Shown here piece after piece: positions 52,743 to 61,064 of a stretch of 64,000 nucleotides of DNA. A program made the translations under genes and the position numbers. This stretch comes from an uncultured Hungatella sp. (lineage in GTDB: Bacteria > Bacillota > Clostridia > Lachnospirales > Lachnospiraceae), in contig CATLBR010000008.1 of NCBI GenBank assembly GCA_949879795.1, positions 54,975 to 118,974 on the forward strand. Direction: 5' to 3'. Within the stretch, counting starts at the first letter, position 1; the number at the start of each line of letters is the position of its first letter. The notes under the pieces are model-generated. The model ran no database searches, was not told the origin of the DNA, and saw only the letters and a list, made by a program, of their open reading frames with translations.

Positions 52743-53315
52743 GTGGCAAAATTATATTTCAGATACGGGGCTATGGGGAGTTCCAAGACGGCCAACGCGT
52801 TGATGGTGGAATACAACTATATGGAGCGGGGAAAGAGGGCCCTTCTGGTGAAACCCCGGATAGATTCTCGTGACGGGGACTACACCATACGTTCCCGGAT
52901 GGGCCTGGAGAAGGAGGGGATCCTCCTGGAACAGCTGGTAGAGATGAGTGACCAGGCCATCAGAGCCTACGACTGCGTGATCGTGGACGAGGCTCAGTTT
53001 GCAGTCAAAGCCCAGGTGGAATTTCTGGTTCACATAGTGGATGACCTGCAGGTGCCGGTGATCTGCTACGGCCTGAGGACAGACTTCAGGAGAGAGTTTT
53101 TCGAGGGGAGTCTGTGGCTCATGGCCTGGGCGGACAAGATCGAGGAGATCAAAACCGTGTGCTGGTGCGGCAGAGCCGCCACCTGCAATGCCAGGATCGG
53201 CCAGGACGGGAAGATGATCCGGGCAGGAGAGCAGATCGTCATGGGAGGCAACGACAAGTACACGGCCCTGTGCAGGAAGCATCACCGGGAGGGGAATCTG
53301 GGGCCGGGGAGATAA
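52743..53315 (+). CDS. tdk: Thymidine kinase
   Basis: A 190-residue type II thymidine kinase of the salvage pathway that phosphorylates thymidine with ATP. P-loop GAMGSSKTA near residue 9, DEAQF catalytic region near 83 (D-E), the lasso region and the structural zinc cysteines CWCGRAATC near 135, with CRKHH later. The start is GTG 52743. The ribosome site is weak (GGTAGAGAG). A CIRCE element lies a few bases after the stop. Confidence 0.95.
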   Translation: MAKLYFRYGAMGSSKTANALMVEYNYMERGKRALLVKPRIDSRDGDYTIRSRMGLEKEGILLEQLVEMSDQAIRAYDCVIVDEAQFAVKAQVEFLVHIVDDLQVPVICYGLRTDFRREFFEGSLWLMAWADKIEEIKTVCWCGRAATCNARIGQDGKMIRAGEQIVMGGNDKYTALCRKHHREGNLGPGR

Positions 53316-53319
53316 ATTG

Positions 53320-53346
53320 CTAGCACTCGATTAAAATGAGTGCTAA
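53320..53346. promoter_or_regulatory. CIRCE operator (HrcA binding site)
   Basis: CTAGCACTC-N9-GAGTGCTAA matches the CIRCE consensus TTAGCACTC-N9-GAGTGCTAA apart from one base in the left arm. It precedes htpG and sits just upstream of that gene's promoter. Confidence 0.93.
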
Positions 53347-53353
53347 ATTTTTG

Positions 53354-53382
53354 TTGACAATTTGTTATAACCGTACTAGAAT
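53354..53382 (+). promoter_or_regulatory. Sigma-A promoter for htpG
   Basis: TTGACA (53354-53359), 17-bp spacer, TAGAAT (53377-53382): nearly consensus. The CIRCE lies directly ahead of the -35 box rather than over the start site. Confidence 0.8.
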
Positions 53383-53432
53383 ACTGTATAGGCACTAAAA
53401 AAGAAAAATCAGACTATAAAGGAGTGTTTTGT

Positions 53433-55445
53433 ATGGCAACAAAGACAGGCAGTTTATCTATAAGCAGTGAGAACATATTTCCGGTGATCAAGAAGTGGCT
53501 TTATTCTGACCACGACATCTTCTACCGGGAGCTGGTGTCCAACGGAAGCGACGCCATCACCAAGTTAAAGAAGCTGGAGCTCATGGGTGAGTTTGAGCGG
53601 CCGGAAGATATGGAGTATCAGATTCATGTCACCGTGAATCCCACGGAGAAGACCATCACGGTCACGGACAACGGCATCGGTATGACGGAAGCGGAAGTGG
53701 AGGAGTACATCAATCAGATCGCGTTCTCCGGCGCCCAGGACTTTTTGAACAAATATAAGGACAAGGCCAGCGAGGATCAGATCATCGGTCATTTCGGACT
53801 GGGCTTTTACTCTGCCTTCATGGTGGCTGACAAAGTGACTATCGACACCTTGTCCTACCAGGAGGGAGCCAAGGCGGTACACTGGGAGTCCGAGGGCGGC
53901 ACGGAGTTTGAGATGGGCGACGGGGACCGGGATACCATCGGAACCACCATCACCCTGTATCTCAACGAGGACAGCGTGGAATTCTCCAATGAGTACCGGG
54001 CAAGGGAAGTTCTGGAGAAGTACTGCGGCTTCATGCCGGTTCCCATCTATCTGAACAACGCGGAGGCGGAGCCTCAGTATGAGACCATCGAGAAGGACGA
54101 GCTGACCGACAAGGACACCATTGTGGAGACCATCGTGGAGGAGGCCAAGACCGAGGAGAAGGAGAACGAGGACGGCACCAAGGAAGTGGTGGAAGTATCT
54201 CCTGCCAAGGAGAAGTACAAGATCTTAAAGCGCCCCGTGGCGGTCAATGACGTGAACCCCCTGTGGAACAAGCACCCCAATGAGTGTACCGAGGAGGAGT
54301 ACAAGGCATTTTACAGAAAAGTGTTTATGGACTACAAGGAGCCTCTGTTCTGGATTCATCTGAACATGGACTATCCTTTCAATTTAAAGGGCATCCTGTA
54401 CTTCCCCAAGATCAACACCGAGTACGACAGCATCGAGGGAACCATCAAGCTCTACAACACCCAGGTGTTTATCGCGGACAACATCAAAGAGGTGATTCCG
54501 GAATTCCTGATGCTGCTGAAAGGTGTCATCGACTGTCCGGATCTGCCGCTGAACGTGTCCAGAAGCGCTCTCCAGAACGACGGCTTCGTGAAGAAGATCT
54601 CCGACTACATCACCAAGAAGGTGGCGGACAAGCTGTCCGGCATGTGCAAGACCGACCGGGAGAACTACGAGAAATACTGGGACGACATCAGCCCCTTTAT
54701 CAAGTTCGGCTGCCTGAAAGACGACAAGTTCGAGGAGAAGATGAAGGAGTACATCCTGTTCAAGGATCTGAACAAGAAGTACCTGACCCTTCAGGACTGC
54801 TTAGACGACGCCAAAGAGAAGCACGAGAATGTGATTTACTATGTGACTGACGAGAAAGAGCAGAGCCAGTATATCAACATGTTTAAAGAAGAGGGCCTCA
54901 ACGCGGTTTTGCTGGGACATAACATCGACAGCCCATTTATCAACCAGTTGGAGCAGAAGAAGGAAGGTCTGAAGTTCATGCGCATCGACGCGGACGTGAC
55001 GGACACCTTCAAGGAGACTGTCAGCGAGGAGGACGCGGAGAAGTTTAAGGCAGACACAGAGAAGCTGACGGAGACCTTTAAGAAGGCTCTGAACAATGAC
55101 AAGCTGGAGATCAAGGTGGAGAAGCTGAAGAACGACCAGGTGGCCTCCATGATGATCGTGGCCGAGGAGAGCAGGAGGATGCAGGACATGATGAAGATGT
55201 ACAACATGTACGGCATGGATCCCGATATGTTCGGCGGCAACAGCGGCACCCTGGTGCTCAACGTCAACCACAAGCTGGTTCAGTACGTGCTGGCCAACCC
55301 GGAGGGAGAGCTGACCGGCAAGATCTGCGAGCAGCTTTACGATATGGCGGCTCTGACTCACGGAAGCCTCACACCGGAGAGGATGACAGGTTTTGTCAGC
55401 CGCAGCAATGAGATTATGATGATGATGACGGAGAAGCAGGCTTAA
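53433..55445 (+). CDS. htpG: Chaperone protein HtpG (Hsp90)
   Basis: A 670-residue Hsp90 with an N-terminal ATPase (FYRELVSNGSDAITKLKKLE, DNGIGMTEAEVEEY, GHFGLGFYSAFMV), middle domain (PLFWIHLNMDYPFNLKGILY) and C-terminal dimerisation domain. It is a cytosolic ATP-dependent chaperone. ATG 53433 is used; AAGGAG lies about 8 bases upstream and an upstream GTG at 53424 overlaps it. A CIRCE/HrcA site and strong promoter precede it, implying heat-shock control together with groE/dnaK. In Bacillus subtilis htpG is not CIRCE-controlled, so this differs. A terminator follows. Confidence 0.96.
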   Translation: MATKTGSLSISSENIFPVIKKWLYSDHDIFYRELVSNGSDAITKLKKLELMGEFERPEDMEYQIHVTVNPTEKTITVTDNGIGMTEAEVEEYINQIAFSGAQDFLNKYKDKASEDQIIGHFGLGFYSAFMVADKVTIDTLSYQEGAKAVHWESEGGTEFEMGDGDRDTIGTTITLYLNEDSVEFSNEYRAREVLEKYCGFMPVPIYLNNAEAEPQYETIEKDELTDKDTIVETIVEEAKTEEKENEDGTKEVVEVSPAKEKYKILKRPVAVNDVNPLWNKHPNECTEEEYKAFYRKVFMDYKEPLFWIHLNMDYPFNLKGILYFPKINTEYDSIEGTIKLYNTQVFIADNIKEVIPEFLMLLKGVIDCPDLPLNVSRSALQNDGFVKKISDYITKKVADKLSGMCKTDRENYEKYWDDISPFIKFGCLKDDKFEEKMKEYILFKDLNKKYLTLQDCLDDAKEKHENVIYYVTDEKEQSQYINMFKEEGLNAVLLGHNIDSPFINQLEQKKEGLKFMRIDADVTDTFKETVSEEDAEKFKADTEKLTETFKKALNNDKLEIKVEKLKNDQVASMMIVAEESRRMQDMMKMYNMYGMDPDMFGGNSGTLVLNVNHKLVQYVLANPEGELTGKICEQLYDMAALTHGSLTPERMTGFVSRSNEIMMMMTEKQA

Positions 55446-55469
55446 AGGGATTCATTTGAGCCTTTGACG

Positions 55470-55528
55470 AAAAAGTCTCTGCTGAGATCAGGTGTTCATG
55501 GAGCTTTGATTTTCAGCAGGGACTTTTT
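55470..55528 (+). terminator. Rho-independent terminator after htpG
   Basis: AAAAAGTCtCTGCTGA (55470-55485) pairs with TCAGCAGgGACTTTTT (55513-55528). Usable from both directions because of the A and T runs, which also suits the convergent RpiR gene. Confidence 0.85.
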
Positions 55529-55555
55529 CTTGTATTAGACAGAATTGCCGCGGTT

Positions 55556-56311
55556 TTAAATCCTTTGTCTGCAGTATTCGTTTAATATAGAAACAAAGAT
55601 AAACATCAATCCATGAATATCCAGCCGAATTCCATCCATACCCGACACCACAGGAAGTAAAATCGTCTCATCCGCGTACTTTTTCAGCGGCGCTTTGGAA
55701 GACGACGTGATGAGGATTATCCGGGCTTTATGGGTTTTGAGGGCTTCCGGCAATTCTTGATAGGCTTTGCATTTTCCGTGAACCGAAAAAAAGATATAAA
55801 GACCTTCAGGATCCACGGCATCTGCTGCCCGAAAGTATTCAATCATATCCGTGACGGCAATGGCAGGTTTTCCCAGAAGATTCAAGTTTGATGCCAGGTA
55901 CTGGGCGCTGCTGCCGGATTCACCCAGCCCCAGCACTCTCACGACGGAAGCGTCTATAATCCGTTCTGTCAGAAAGGAGAACTGCTCCGGCTTGATGTTT
56001 CCTAGTTCCGTGAGGGCATCCTGATATGCCCGGACACAGGACTTTATAAAATTTTTCGGGCTGTCTTTGGACGAAACGCTGGTCTGACGATTGTATTTTA
56101 TAAGATCATACCGAAATTCACTGTATCCCATGTAACCTATTTTCTGACAGAACCGCAAAACCGCTGATTTGGAACACTCTGAAAGTTCTGCCATCAGAAC
56201 GATGGTACATGTGGCCGCGGTTTCCGGATTGTGTCGGATAAAACTGTATATTTTATTTTCCGCTCTGGTAAACTTGTCTTTTTCCGACTCCATTTTCTCA
56301 AAAATATCCAT
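55556..56311 (-). CDS. MurR/RpiR-family transcriptional regulator
   Basis: A 251-residue regulator: RpiR helix-turn-helix (about residues 1-75; AELSECSKSAVLRFCQKIGY) and SIS domain (about 105-245; GESGSSAQYLASNLNLLGKP). It is divergent from the IIB-like gene at 56510, with a near-palindrome between them, so it probably controls that gene and itself. It is shorter than the RpiR protein at 2394 (251 against 286 residues) and they are not obviously recent duplicates. The effector sugar phosphate is unknown. Confidence 0.9.
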   Translation of the reverse strand: MDIFEKMESEKDKFTRAENKIYSFIRHNPETAATCTIVLMAELSECSKSAVLRFCQKIGYMGYSEFRYDLIKYNRQTSVSSKDSPKNFIKSCVRAYQDALTELGNIKPEQFSFLTERIIDASVVRVLGLGESGSSAQYLASNLNLLGKPAIAVTDMIEYFRAADAVDPEGLYIFFSVHGKCKAYQELPEALKTHKARIILITSSSKAPLKKYADETILLPVVSGMDGIRLDIHGLMFIFVSILNEYCRQRI

Positions 56312-56429
56312 GGAAAGCCCCTCCTGTTATAGATACCTGTTAAGTTTATATCATAGTTGGTTTTAAAAAGCAATGAGTATGTCGCGGTTCGCAGGTATGT
56401 TGTGACTGAGATATTCATGTCTATAGTAT

Positions 56430-56480
56430 GGGAAATTTCTCAAAAAAAATATTGATTTATTCCCATTTTCCCGTTATAAT
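56430..56480 (+). promoter_or_regulatory. Promoter and candidate RpiR operator ahead of the IIB gene
   Basis: TTGATT (56452-56457), 17-bp spacer, TATAAT (56475-56480) is a strong promoter. GGGAAATTTCTC (56430-56441), a 12-bp near-palindrome with a GAAATTTC core as seen at several RpiR-family operators, lies just upstream. Confidence 0.6.
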
Positions 56481-56509
56481 ATTTATATAAAAATTTGTGG
56501 GAGGGTCCT

Positions 56510-56953
56510 ATGATCAAAGTATTGATTTGTTGCGGAGGCGGTTTTTCCAGCAGTTATATGGTGAAGAAGGTTCAGGACAGCATTATCGAAAAAGGGTATC
56601 AGGATCGAATGACTGTGGATTATTCCCCTTTCGATCTTTCTTTTAAGGTAAAAGATGATTATGATGTGGTCATGTGCTGTCCTCACATGGCTTTGAATCT
56701 TCCTAAATTTCTTGAGGAACACGGGAAAAATGTTCCATATTATATTTTCCCAAATAAAATGTATGGGCGTATGTATGTGGAAGATATTTACCAGGATGCC
56801 ATTGATATTATAGATGGTTTTGCCAAAACCCATATGAATCCGTTTTTCTTTCCAGGCGAGGCCCATTATATGACTTCCCAGAGAATTCACAGTTATCGTC
56901 ACTACCACCCGGAGTATACATCAGCGGAACTGACGGAAAACCAGGCTATTTAG
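56510..56953 (+). CDS. Orphan PTS IIB-like protein, lactose/cellobiose family
   Basis: A 147-residue protein; ordinary IIB of this family is about 100-110. The phosphorylation loop VLICCGGGFSSSYM (C7/C8) matches IIB, and VVMCCPHMALNL is the next conserved turn. The C-terminal 40 residues (MNPFFFPGEAHYMTSQRIHS and following) extend beyond the usual end. No IIC or IIA gene is adjacent; transposon debris follows directly, so a partner may have been lost, or it may work with IIC at 3453 or elsewhere. GGGAGGG ribosome site. Confidence 0.82.
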   Translation: MIKVLICCGGGFSSSYMVKKVQDSIIEKGYQDRMTVDYSPFDLSFKVKDDYDVVMCCPHMALNLPKFLEEHGKNVPYYIFPNKMYGRMYVEDIYQDAIDIIDGFAKTHMNPFFFPGEAHYMTSQRIHSYRHYHPEYTSAELTENQAI

Positions 56954-57002
56954 TTTAGGTATTCGTAGGGTCCTCCGTGAACCTCGACCGTCAGGATTCA
57001 GA

Positions 57003-57146
57003 ATTGCCAAGCAAGGAGGAAGGCGAGGAAAAGCTGGGAGGCTTGTGTCATTGCTGGTCTTGAAAGACCGGGCCGGAGATATTGAAAAGGCGGCAACGGA
57101 TAAGGCAGCAAGGACGAATCTGTATGAAGAGTTTGGGATTTTCTGA
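57003..57146 (+). pseudogene. C-terminal remnant of an Rpn/PD-(D/E)xK transposase-family gene
   Basis: EEGEEKLGGL in one frame continues in another as VSLLVLKDRAGDIEKAAT and ends NLYEEFGIF before TGA. That is the characteristic C-terminal tail of Rpn-family (recombination-promoting nuclease) proteins: a charged repeat stretch, a hydrophobic LLL block, then LFxEYGI. One frameshift and no N-terminal nuclease domain are present. Modest confidence because the fragment is short. Confidence 0.4.
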
Positions 57147-57272
57147 CAGCTGTGTACGATATCCCTGTATCCCAGAAGCCCTGAAAATCAACGAAAAGCA
57201 GACGATAGGGCAATGTATGTTCAGGAAGTGATAGAGAAACGAGATGAGGAAAAAGAGGATACTTATGATATT

Positions 57273-57734
57273 TCAGATAAGAGAAGTTTGAAAAAGGGTA
57301 TAAGGGATATTTATCAGAATATTTGGGGCAATTACAGTGGAGTCCCCATACTCCATAAGCAGGTCAGGCATCCTGGTATACCGCACCTTGACATGGTTCA
57401 GACAGGCTTCTTTTCCCATGGCACAGGCCAGGTAGGTTTTTCCTGAGCCAGTGAATCCCTGAAGAATAGCGCTCTGGTGCAGGCCAATGTACTGGCTACT
57501 GAACAGGCTTTCCATAAGATCCTTGTTTAACCCACGGTTGCCATAGATGACTCCCTGCCGGTTTACCTGGGGAAAACGCAGCTTTGCTGATTGGATCAGC
57601 CGCTGCATCCTCTCATCGAAGGGCAGCGACATTGTCGCGGGATCCGCTTGCTGTGCCTCCAGTCCTGTAACCGCTTCACCCAAGTTGATTTCACACAGCT
57701 TGCGCCTGGTTTCTTCATTGATCATCTTTGCCAC
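57273..57734 (-). pseudogene. istB, 3'-truncated IS21 helper ATPase
   Basis: A 153-residue frame whose first 128 or so residues match IstB: MINEETRRKLCEINLGEAVT, then QGFTGSGKTYLACAMGKEAC (Walker A) and YTRMPDLLMEYGDS. The family continues with Walker B and about 100 more residues, which are replaced from about position 57345 by unrelated sequence. The protein therefore cannot support transposition. It overlaps istA by 20 bases, as in intact IS21 elements. Confidence 0.85.
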
Positions 57735-58505
57735 CTCCGTAATAGCTGTTCCCCCTCAGGTATCCCATTGGGGATTGCCTCTTTACATCTGCCTTTTTCC
57801 TCTCTGTGTAAATTTCGTTTTGATTGGAGGCAAGGATTGAACTAAGATGATGGTAACGGGGCTTCTTAATCCCGCTGGTGATGGCAAACTCACAGGCAGC
57901 TTCCAGGCGCGCTTCGGAGTACTTATTGCTTAGTCTAAGGACAGCCAGCGCAGGGTTATAGCCCTGTTCTTTTATGGTCACACCCTCAAAGATGCGGTCA
58001 ACTGCCTGTGCCGTATAACTGCCGATGGATCTTGCCCAGTTTTTGATCCGGGTATCATCCCACGGAGAGAACTTAAATTTATCCTGCATATCTTCCAGGT
58101 GGGTGCAATACTGGTTCTTCCGCCCAGCCAGAAACGGTTATGCGTGGCAATGCGGGAAGAACCACTGTAAATCTCCACGGTGCTATCTGTAACTTTCAGG
58201 TTAACGCTTTTCCTGGCGTACTGATAAGAGCAGGAGTACCGATTGTATTCAAAGACTACATCATAGTTAATGTTTACCTTCCTGCCATAGATCCATGTGG
58301 CAACCTCATAAGGGACAGACGGCAGTGGATGGAGGAGCGCCTTCTCGTCCTGGTAAGCGTCATATCGGCTCCCTTCGCGTTTCCGGAAGTTTTCATGGTT
58401 GAATCCGTAGAGTTTTTTGCAACGGCGGCTTTCAAATCCTCAAGGCTGTAGAAAGTTTCGTTTCTCAGCCGCGCGTTAATCTTGTTGGCCATATTTTCGG
58501 CCTCC
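57715..58505 (-). pseudogene. istA, 5'-truncated and frameshifted IS21 transposase
   Basis: In three frames the minus strand gives LRNETFYSLEDLKAAVAK, then (after a frameshift in an A-run near 58418) LYGFNHENFRKREGSRYDAY, PSVPYEVATWIYGRKVNINY and EIYSGSSRIATHNRFWLGG, then (after a second shift near 58115) CTHLEDMQDKFKFSPWDDTR to the end. This is the C-terminal half of IstA; the integrase-type DDE N-terminal half is missing. Dead gene. Confidence 0.85.
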
Positions 58506-58509
58506 TTTC

Positions 58510-58546
58510 GTAAAATCGGAGACTATTTCTCCGACAAGGATTTTAC
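58510..58546. repeat. Two-tier inverted repeat
   Basis: Outer arms GTAAAATC/GATTTTAC and inner arms CGGAGA/TCTCCG within 37 bases, located at the break point between istA and the IS left end. Possibly created by the deletion, or a terminator-like structure. Confidence 0.5.
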
Positions 58547-58592
58547 AAAAGAATGGCCAGATGGGCAAAGACCTGATATTCCGGCATCAGGG

Positions 58593-58689
58593 TGGATCTG
58601 TTGTGCAAATTGAGTAGGGCTGGATCTCCTGCGTGTACTGGTGGATCTCAAAAGCGTATCGGTGGCCCTCACAGTGCGAAATATTCACA
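58593..58689. repeat. Tandem terminal repeats of the IS21 element
   Basis: TGGATCT occurs at 58593, 58621 and 58642, and the related TGGCCCT at 58663, mostly 21 bases apart (28, 21, 21). IS21 elements carry such multiple repeats at their ends as transposase binding sites. Confidence 0.6.
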
Positions 58690-59119
58690 GACCACAAATA
58701 TAACCTCTGTCTCCAATGATGAGAGTCTTTTTTATGCACATAATGTTTTTTCCTGCCTTTGGTTATTCAACCGCCGGACGAAAAAAGAACGCCAAAAACA
58801 AACCCATGATTGGGTATATGATTGAGGTTCTTGTTCGCTATTATTATGTACTTTTGGCTTCTTAGTATTTTGTATACCTTTAACTTCTACATATTTAAAC
58901 TTCTGACTATTAACTTAACTCATACTTCTAAAATGTCTGACTTCTCACTCCTGCGCAAACCGTTCGTCACATTTTACAAAAAGTTCACATTTTCCTTCTA
59001 TAACTTAACACTCCAAAGCCCTCTAAAATCTATTAAGTAAAAAAACGCTCTATTTATTGTAATTTTTCCCTTTCTTAATGACATTGGGCATGACATAGAA
59101 GATTTTAACTTTCCTGGAT
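58690..59119. other. AT-rich intergenic region without a gene
   Basis: About 430 bases, distinctly AT-rich. Short open frames occur (for example 58822-59040, hydrophobic and low complexity) but none has a ribosome site or family signature. I see no clear terminator, although the downstream end of the zinc-ribbon gene lies at its right edge. Confidence 0.5.
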
Positions 59120-60208
59120 TTACCAGCCCTCTAAACCTGGATAAAATTCAGTGATAACATTATTTTTTAACGGAAGACTTGTAAAATTAGAGAGTTCTCT
59201 AATGATATCTTCCATAGGATTTCCAATAGATTTAATACGAGTTTTAAATTCCTGCCCACAATGTTGGCAATGATGAGCCGAATGTGGCGTATAACTATGT
59301 TCTCCTGTGTCAAAATGATACTGATTGCACTGGGGACATTTCAAAACTTTGACACGCCCTTTGAGGTATGGCAATGTCATTTGAACCATATATAGGCGCA
59401 CCATCTCAACATCAAGCGGGATTCCATCAATAACCACTTTATTATAAGTTTCGTCAATCGTAGGATGAATGCTATTTTCAGCGTGTGCATGAATATGGAT
59501 TCCATATTCTTCGGGCTTAGGCGATGTCCATAATAAAGCAGCATTAGAACCCCAAACAGAGATACCAAACGGAAAATCCTTTTGCCTTATTTCGAGACTG
59601 CGATTCGAATTTACTATTGCCCTATGAATTTGAGTATCACCAAAAAACTCTTTTGCCTTAATCATAGGATTTCCAATATTAGGTATCTTCTGGTTGAAAT
59701 TTCTTCCACAAGCAGTACATAAATGTCTTTTGTGGGGATTTGCAGCAAACCAATCTTTGTCTAAATGGGCGGAACCACACTTGGGGCATACAAGGTATTC
59801 CATATCACGCCCCAACATATTAGAGGACAAATACGATATGGATGCCAAATAATCAAAACTAACAACAGCATCATTGTGTTTTATATGTACATAGCGGAAA
59901 GTCTTGTCAATTTGTTTTACACCACCGACTTCTTTTCTTGCATGAACGTGAATACCTAAGTCTAAATTAAATGGTGTGGTTTCATAAACAGCTAACGCCG
60001 CTCCCCACAGAGCAATTCCACCAGGATAATCTGAGGGACTAATTGTCAAACTGTTATCTTCACATTCTGGAATTCTGCTGTGTACAGAAAGACAATGATC
60101 TAATATATTTCCCTTTCCATCGCTAATCGGCGCATGATGTGTGGTACACCAATAACGCGGTGATCCATTACGGCTTTTCCCAACATACTGGGCATTACAT
60201 GATGGCAT
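59120..60208 (-). CDS. Tandem-duplicated zinc-ribbon/histidine-rich protein of unknown function
   Basis: A 362-residue protein with two copies of a unit of roughly 130 residues (about 55-185 and 205-335). Each has a (G)IxxWGxxxA block, a histidine cluster (GIHVHAR and GIHIHAHAE), a tyrosine-rich link and a zinc ribbon: CPKCGSAHLDKDWF...CTACG in the first, CPQCNQYHFDTGEH...CQHCG in the second, each ending IGNPM. An extra CxxxxH-type cluster (MPSCNAQYVGKSRNGSPRYW, CTTHHAPI) heads the protein. No signal peptide. ATG 60208 follows AAGGAGGGATACT. No family is recognised. The AT-rich island setting resembles defence or mobile cargo, but function is unknown. Confidence 0.75.
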   Translation of the reverse strand: MPSCNAQYVGKSRNGSPRYWCTTHHAPISDGKGNILDHCLSVHSRIPECEDNSLTISPSDYPGGIALWGAALAVYETTPFNLDLGIHVHARKEVGGVKQIDKTFRYVHIKHNDAVVSFDYLASISYLSSNMLGRDMEYLVCPKCGSAHLDKDWFAANPHKRHLCTACGRNFNQKIPNIGNPMIKAKEFFGDTQIHRAIVNSNRSLEIRQKDFPFGISVWGSNAALLWTSPKPEEYGIHIHAHAENSIHPTIDETYNKVVIDGIPLDVEMVRLYMVQMTLPYLKGRVKVLKCPQCNQYHFDTGEHSYTPHSAHHCQHCGQEFKTRIKSIGNPMEDIIRELSNFTSLPLKNNVITEFYPGLEGW

Positions 60209-60380
60209 AGTATCCCTCCTTATCTCTGATTGATAAAACACTTTACTACATTTATATTATCGTCCTTTTAGAGAAAAAAATAATACGTTGTCGAATTCTA
60301 TCTACATAATACTTAAAGTAGATTCACAATCCTATACAAACCATTTTCCATGAGAGGAGGAATCAATACCGCTTTGGAAT

Positions 60381-60716
60381 ATGTATACGCCTAATATGCA
60401 TGGTATAAGAATCCGAATGCCAGAGTTTCCTTTTAAAAGAGAAAGTATCAAAATGCAAATCCACCATCAACAGCAAGAAATAATTAGACGAATAGAAGAT
60501 AGAAATTTAAAACCTCCATATGAGCGATTGTTTTTGGATATCTCTGATGAGGCATTAGATAGTATGGAAATTGTTTTTGGACCCAAAATGAGCGAGGCGG
60601 AGAAATTTATGGCACAAGCATTATTAAAACAATATTGTCCAAAAGCTGTGTGTAGAGAAAGCTCATTGCGAATAAGACAACGAAAATTTTTTATCTATGC
60701 TTTATATGTGCTATAA
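60381..60716 (+). CDS. Small hypothetical protein
   Basis: A 111-residue frame in AT-rich DNA (MYTPNMHGIRIRMPEF at the start, YERLFLDISDEALDSMEIVF in the middle). No family is recognised. The nearest AGGAGG (60355-60360) is 20 bases before the ATG, too far, and a 14-codon frame (60350-60394) overlaps the start. It may be a decayed or misassigned frame; its last part overlaps the Fic remnant in another frame. Confidence 0.35.
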   Translation: MYTPNMHGIRIRMPEFPFKRESIKMQIHHQQQEIIRRIEDRNLKPPYERLFLDISDEALDSMEIVFGPKMSEAEKFMAQALLKQYCPKAVCRESSLRIRQRKFFIYALYVL

Positions 60717-60917
60717 AGAATTGGATAAGCGTTTTGCTGTTGTTCACGGAAAAAGGATCACAAAGAAAGCCCGTGTTGAGGCTGCGATATTAAATAGCCT
60801 GACACCGCTTTCCAAAGCTGAAATATGTAAGATTCTTCCCGATGTAAGCCCGACTACCGTGAAGCTGTCCTTGGCGCTATGGTAAAAGGCGGTACGATAA
60901 AACGAATCGGCATTTGA
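60697..60917 (+). pseudogene. C-terminal remnant of a Fic-family protein
   Basis: One frame gives YKELDKRFAVVHGKRITKKA then ILPDVSPTTV. After a frameshift near 60860 the next frame gives EAVLGAMVKGGTIKRIG before TGA. This is the winged-helix tail commonly found at the C-terminus of bacterial Fic (AMP-transferring) proteins. The HPFxxGNGR catalytic domain is not found upstream, so the gene is a fragment. Confidence 0.55.
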
Positions 60918-61006
60918 AACAGACGACGGGCCGCAGGGATTGGATGAGTCCAGTTCCATTCATTACTTTATGGGGAAAGAAACTCGGGAAACGGATGGAA
61001 ATAGTC

Positions 61007-61035
61007 TTCACAATTAGGTGGATATCTACTATAAT
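61007..61035 (+). promoter_or_regulatory. Sigma-A promoter for the phosphatase-kinase pair
   Basis: TTCACA (61007-61012), 17-bp spacer, TATAAT (61030-61035), about 30 bases ahead of the PP2C gene. Confidence 0.7.
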
Positions 61036-61064
61036 TAGAACTATATAAAACTGAAGAGGATGAT

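Larger units (their letters stand above)
57345..58689 (-). mobile_element. Degenerate IS21-family element
   Basis: The remains comprise the left end with tandem terminal repeats (58593-58689), the 3' half of istA and the 5' half of istB. An internal deletion removed most of istA's 5' part, and the right end is absent. The outermost bases on the element strand read TGTGAATATTTCGC, consistent with the TG...CA termini of IS21. Confidence 0.75.

Noticed and set aside
58140..58451. Plus-strand frame of 103 codons
   Set aside because: It is antisense to the istA remnant.
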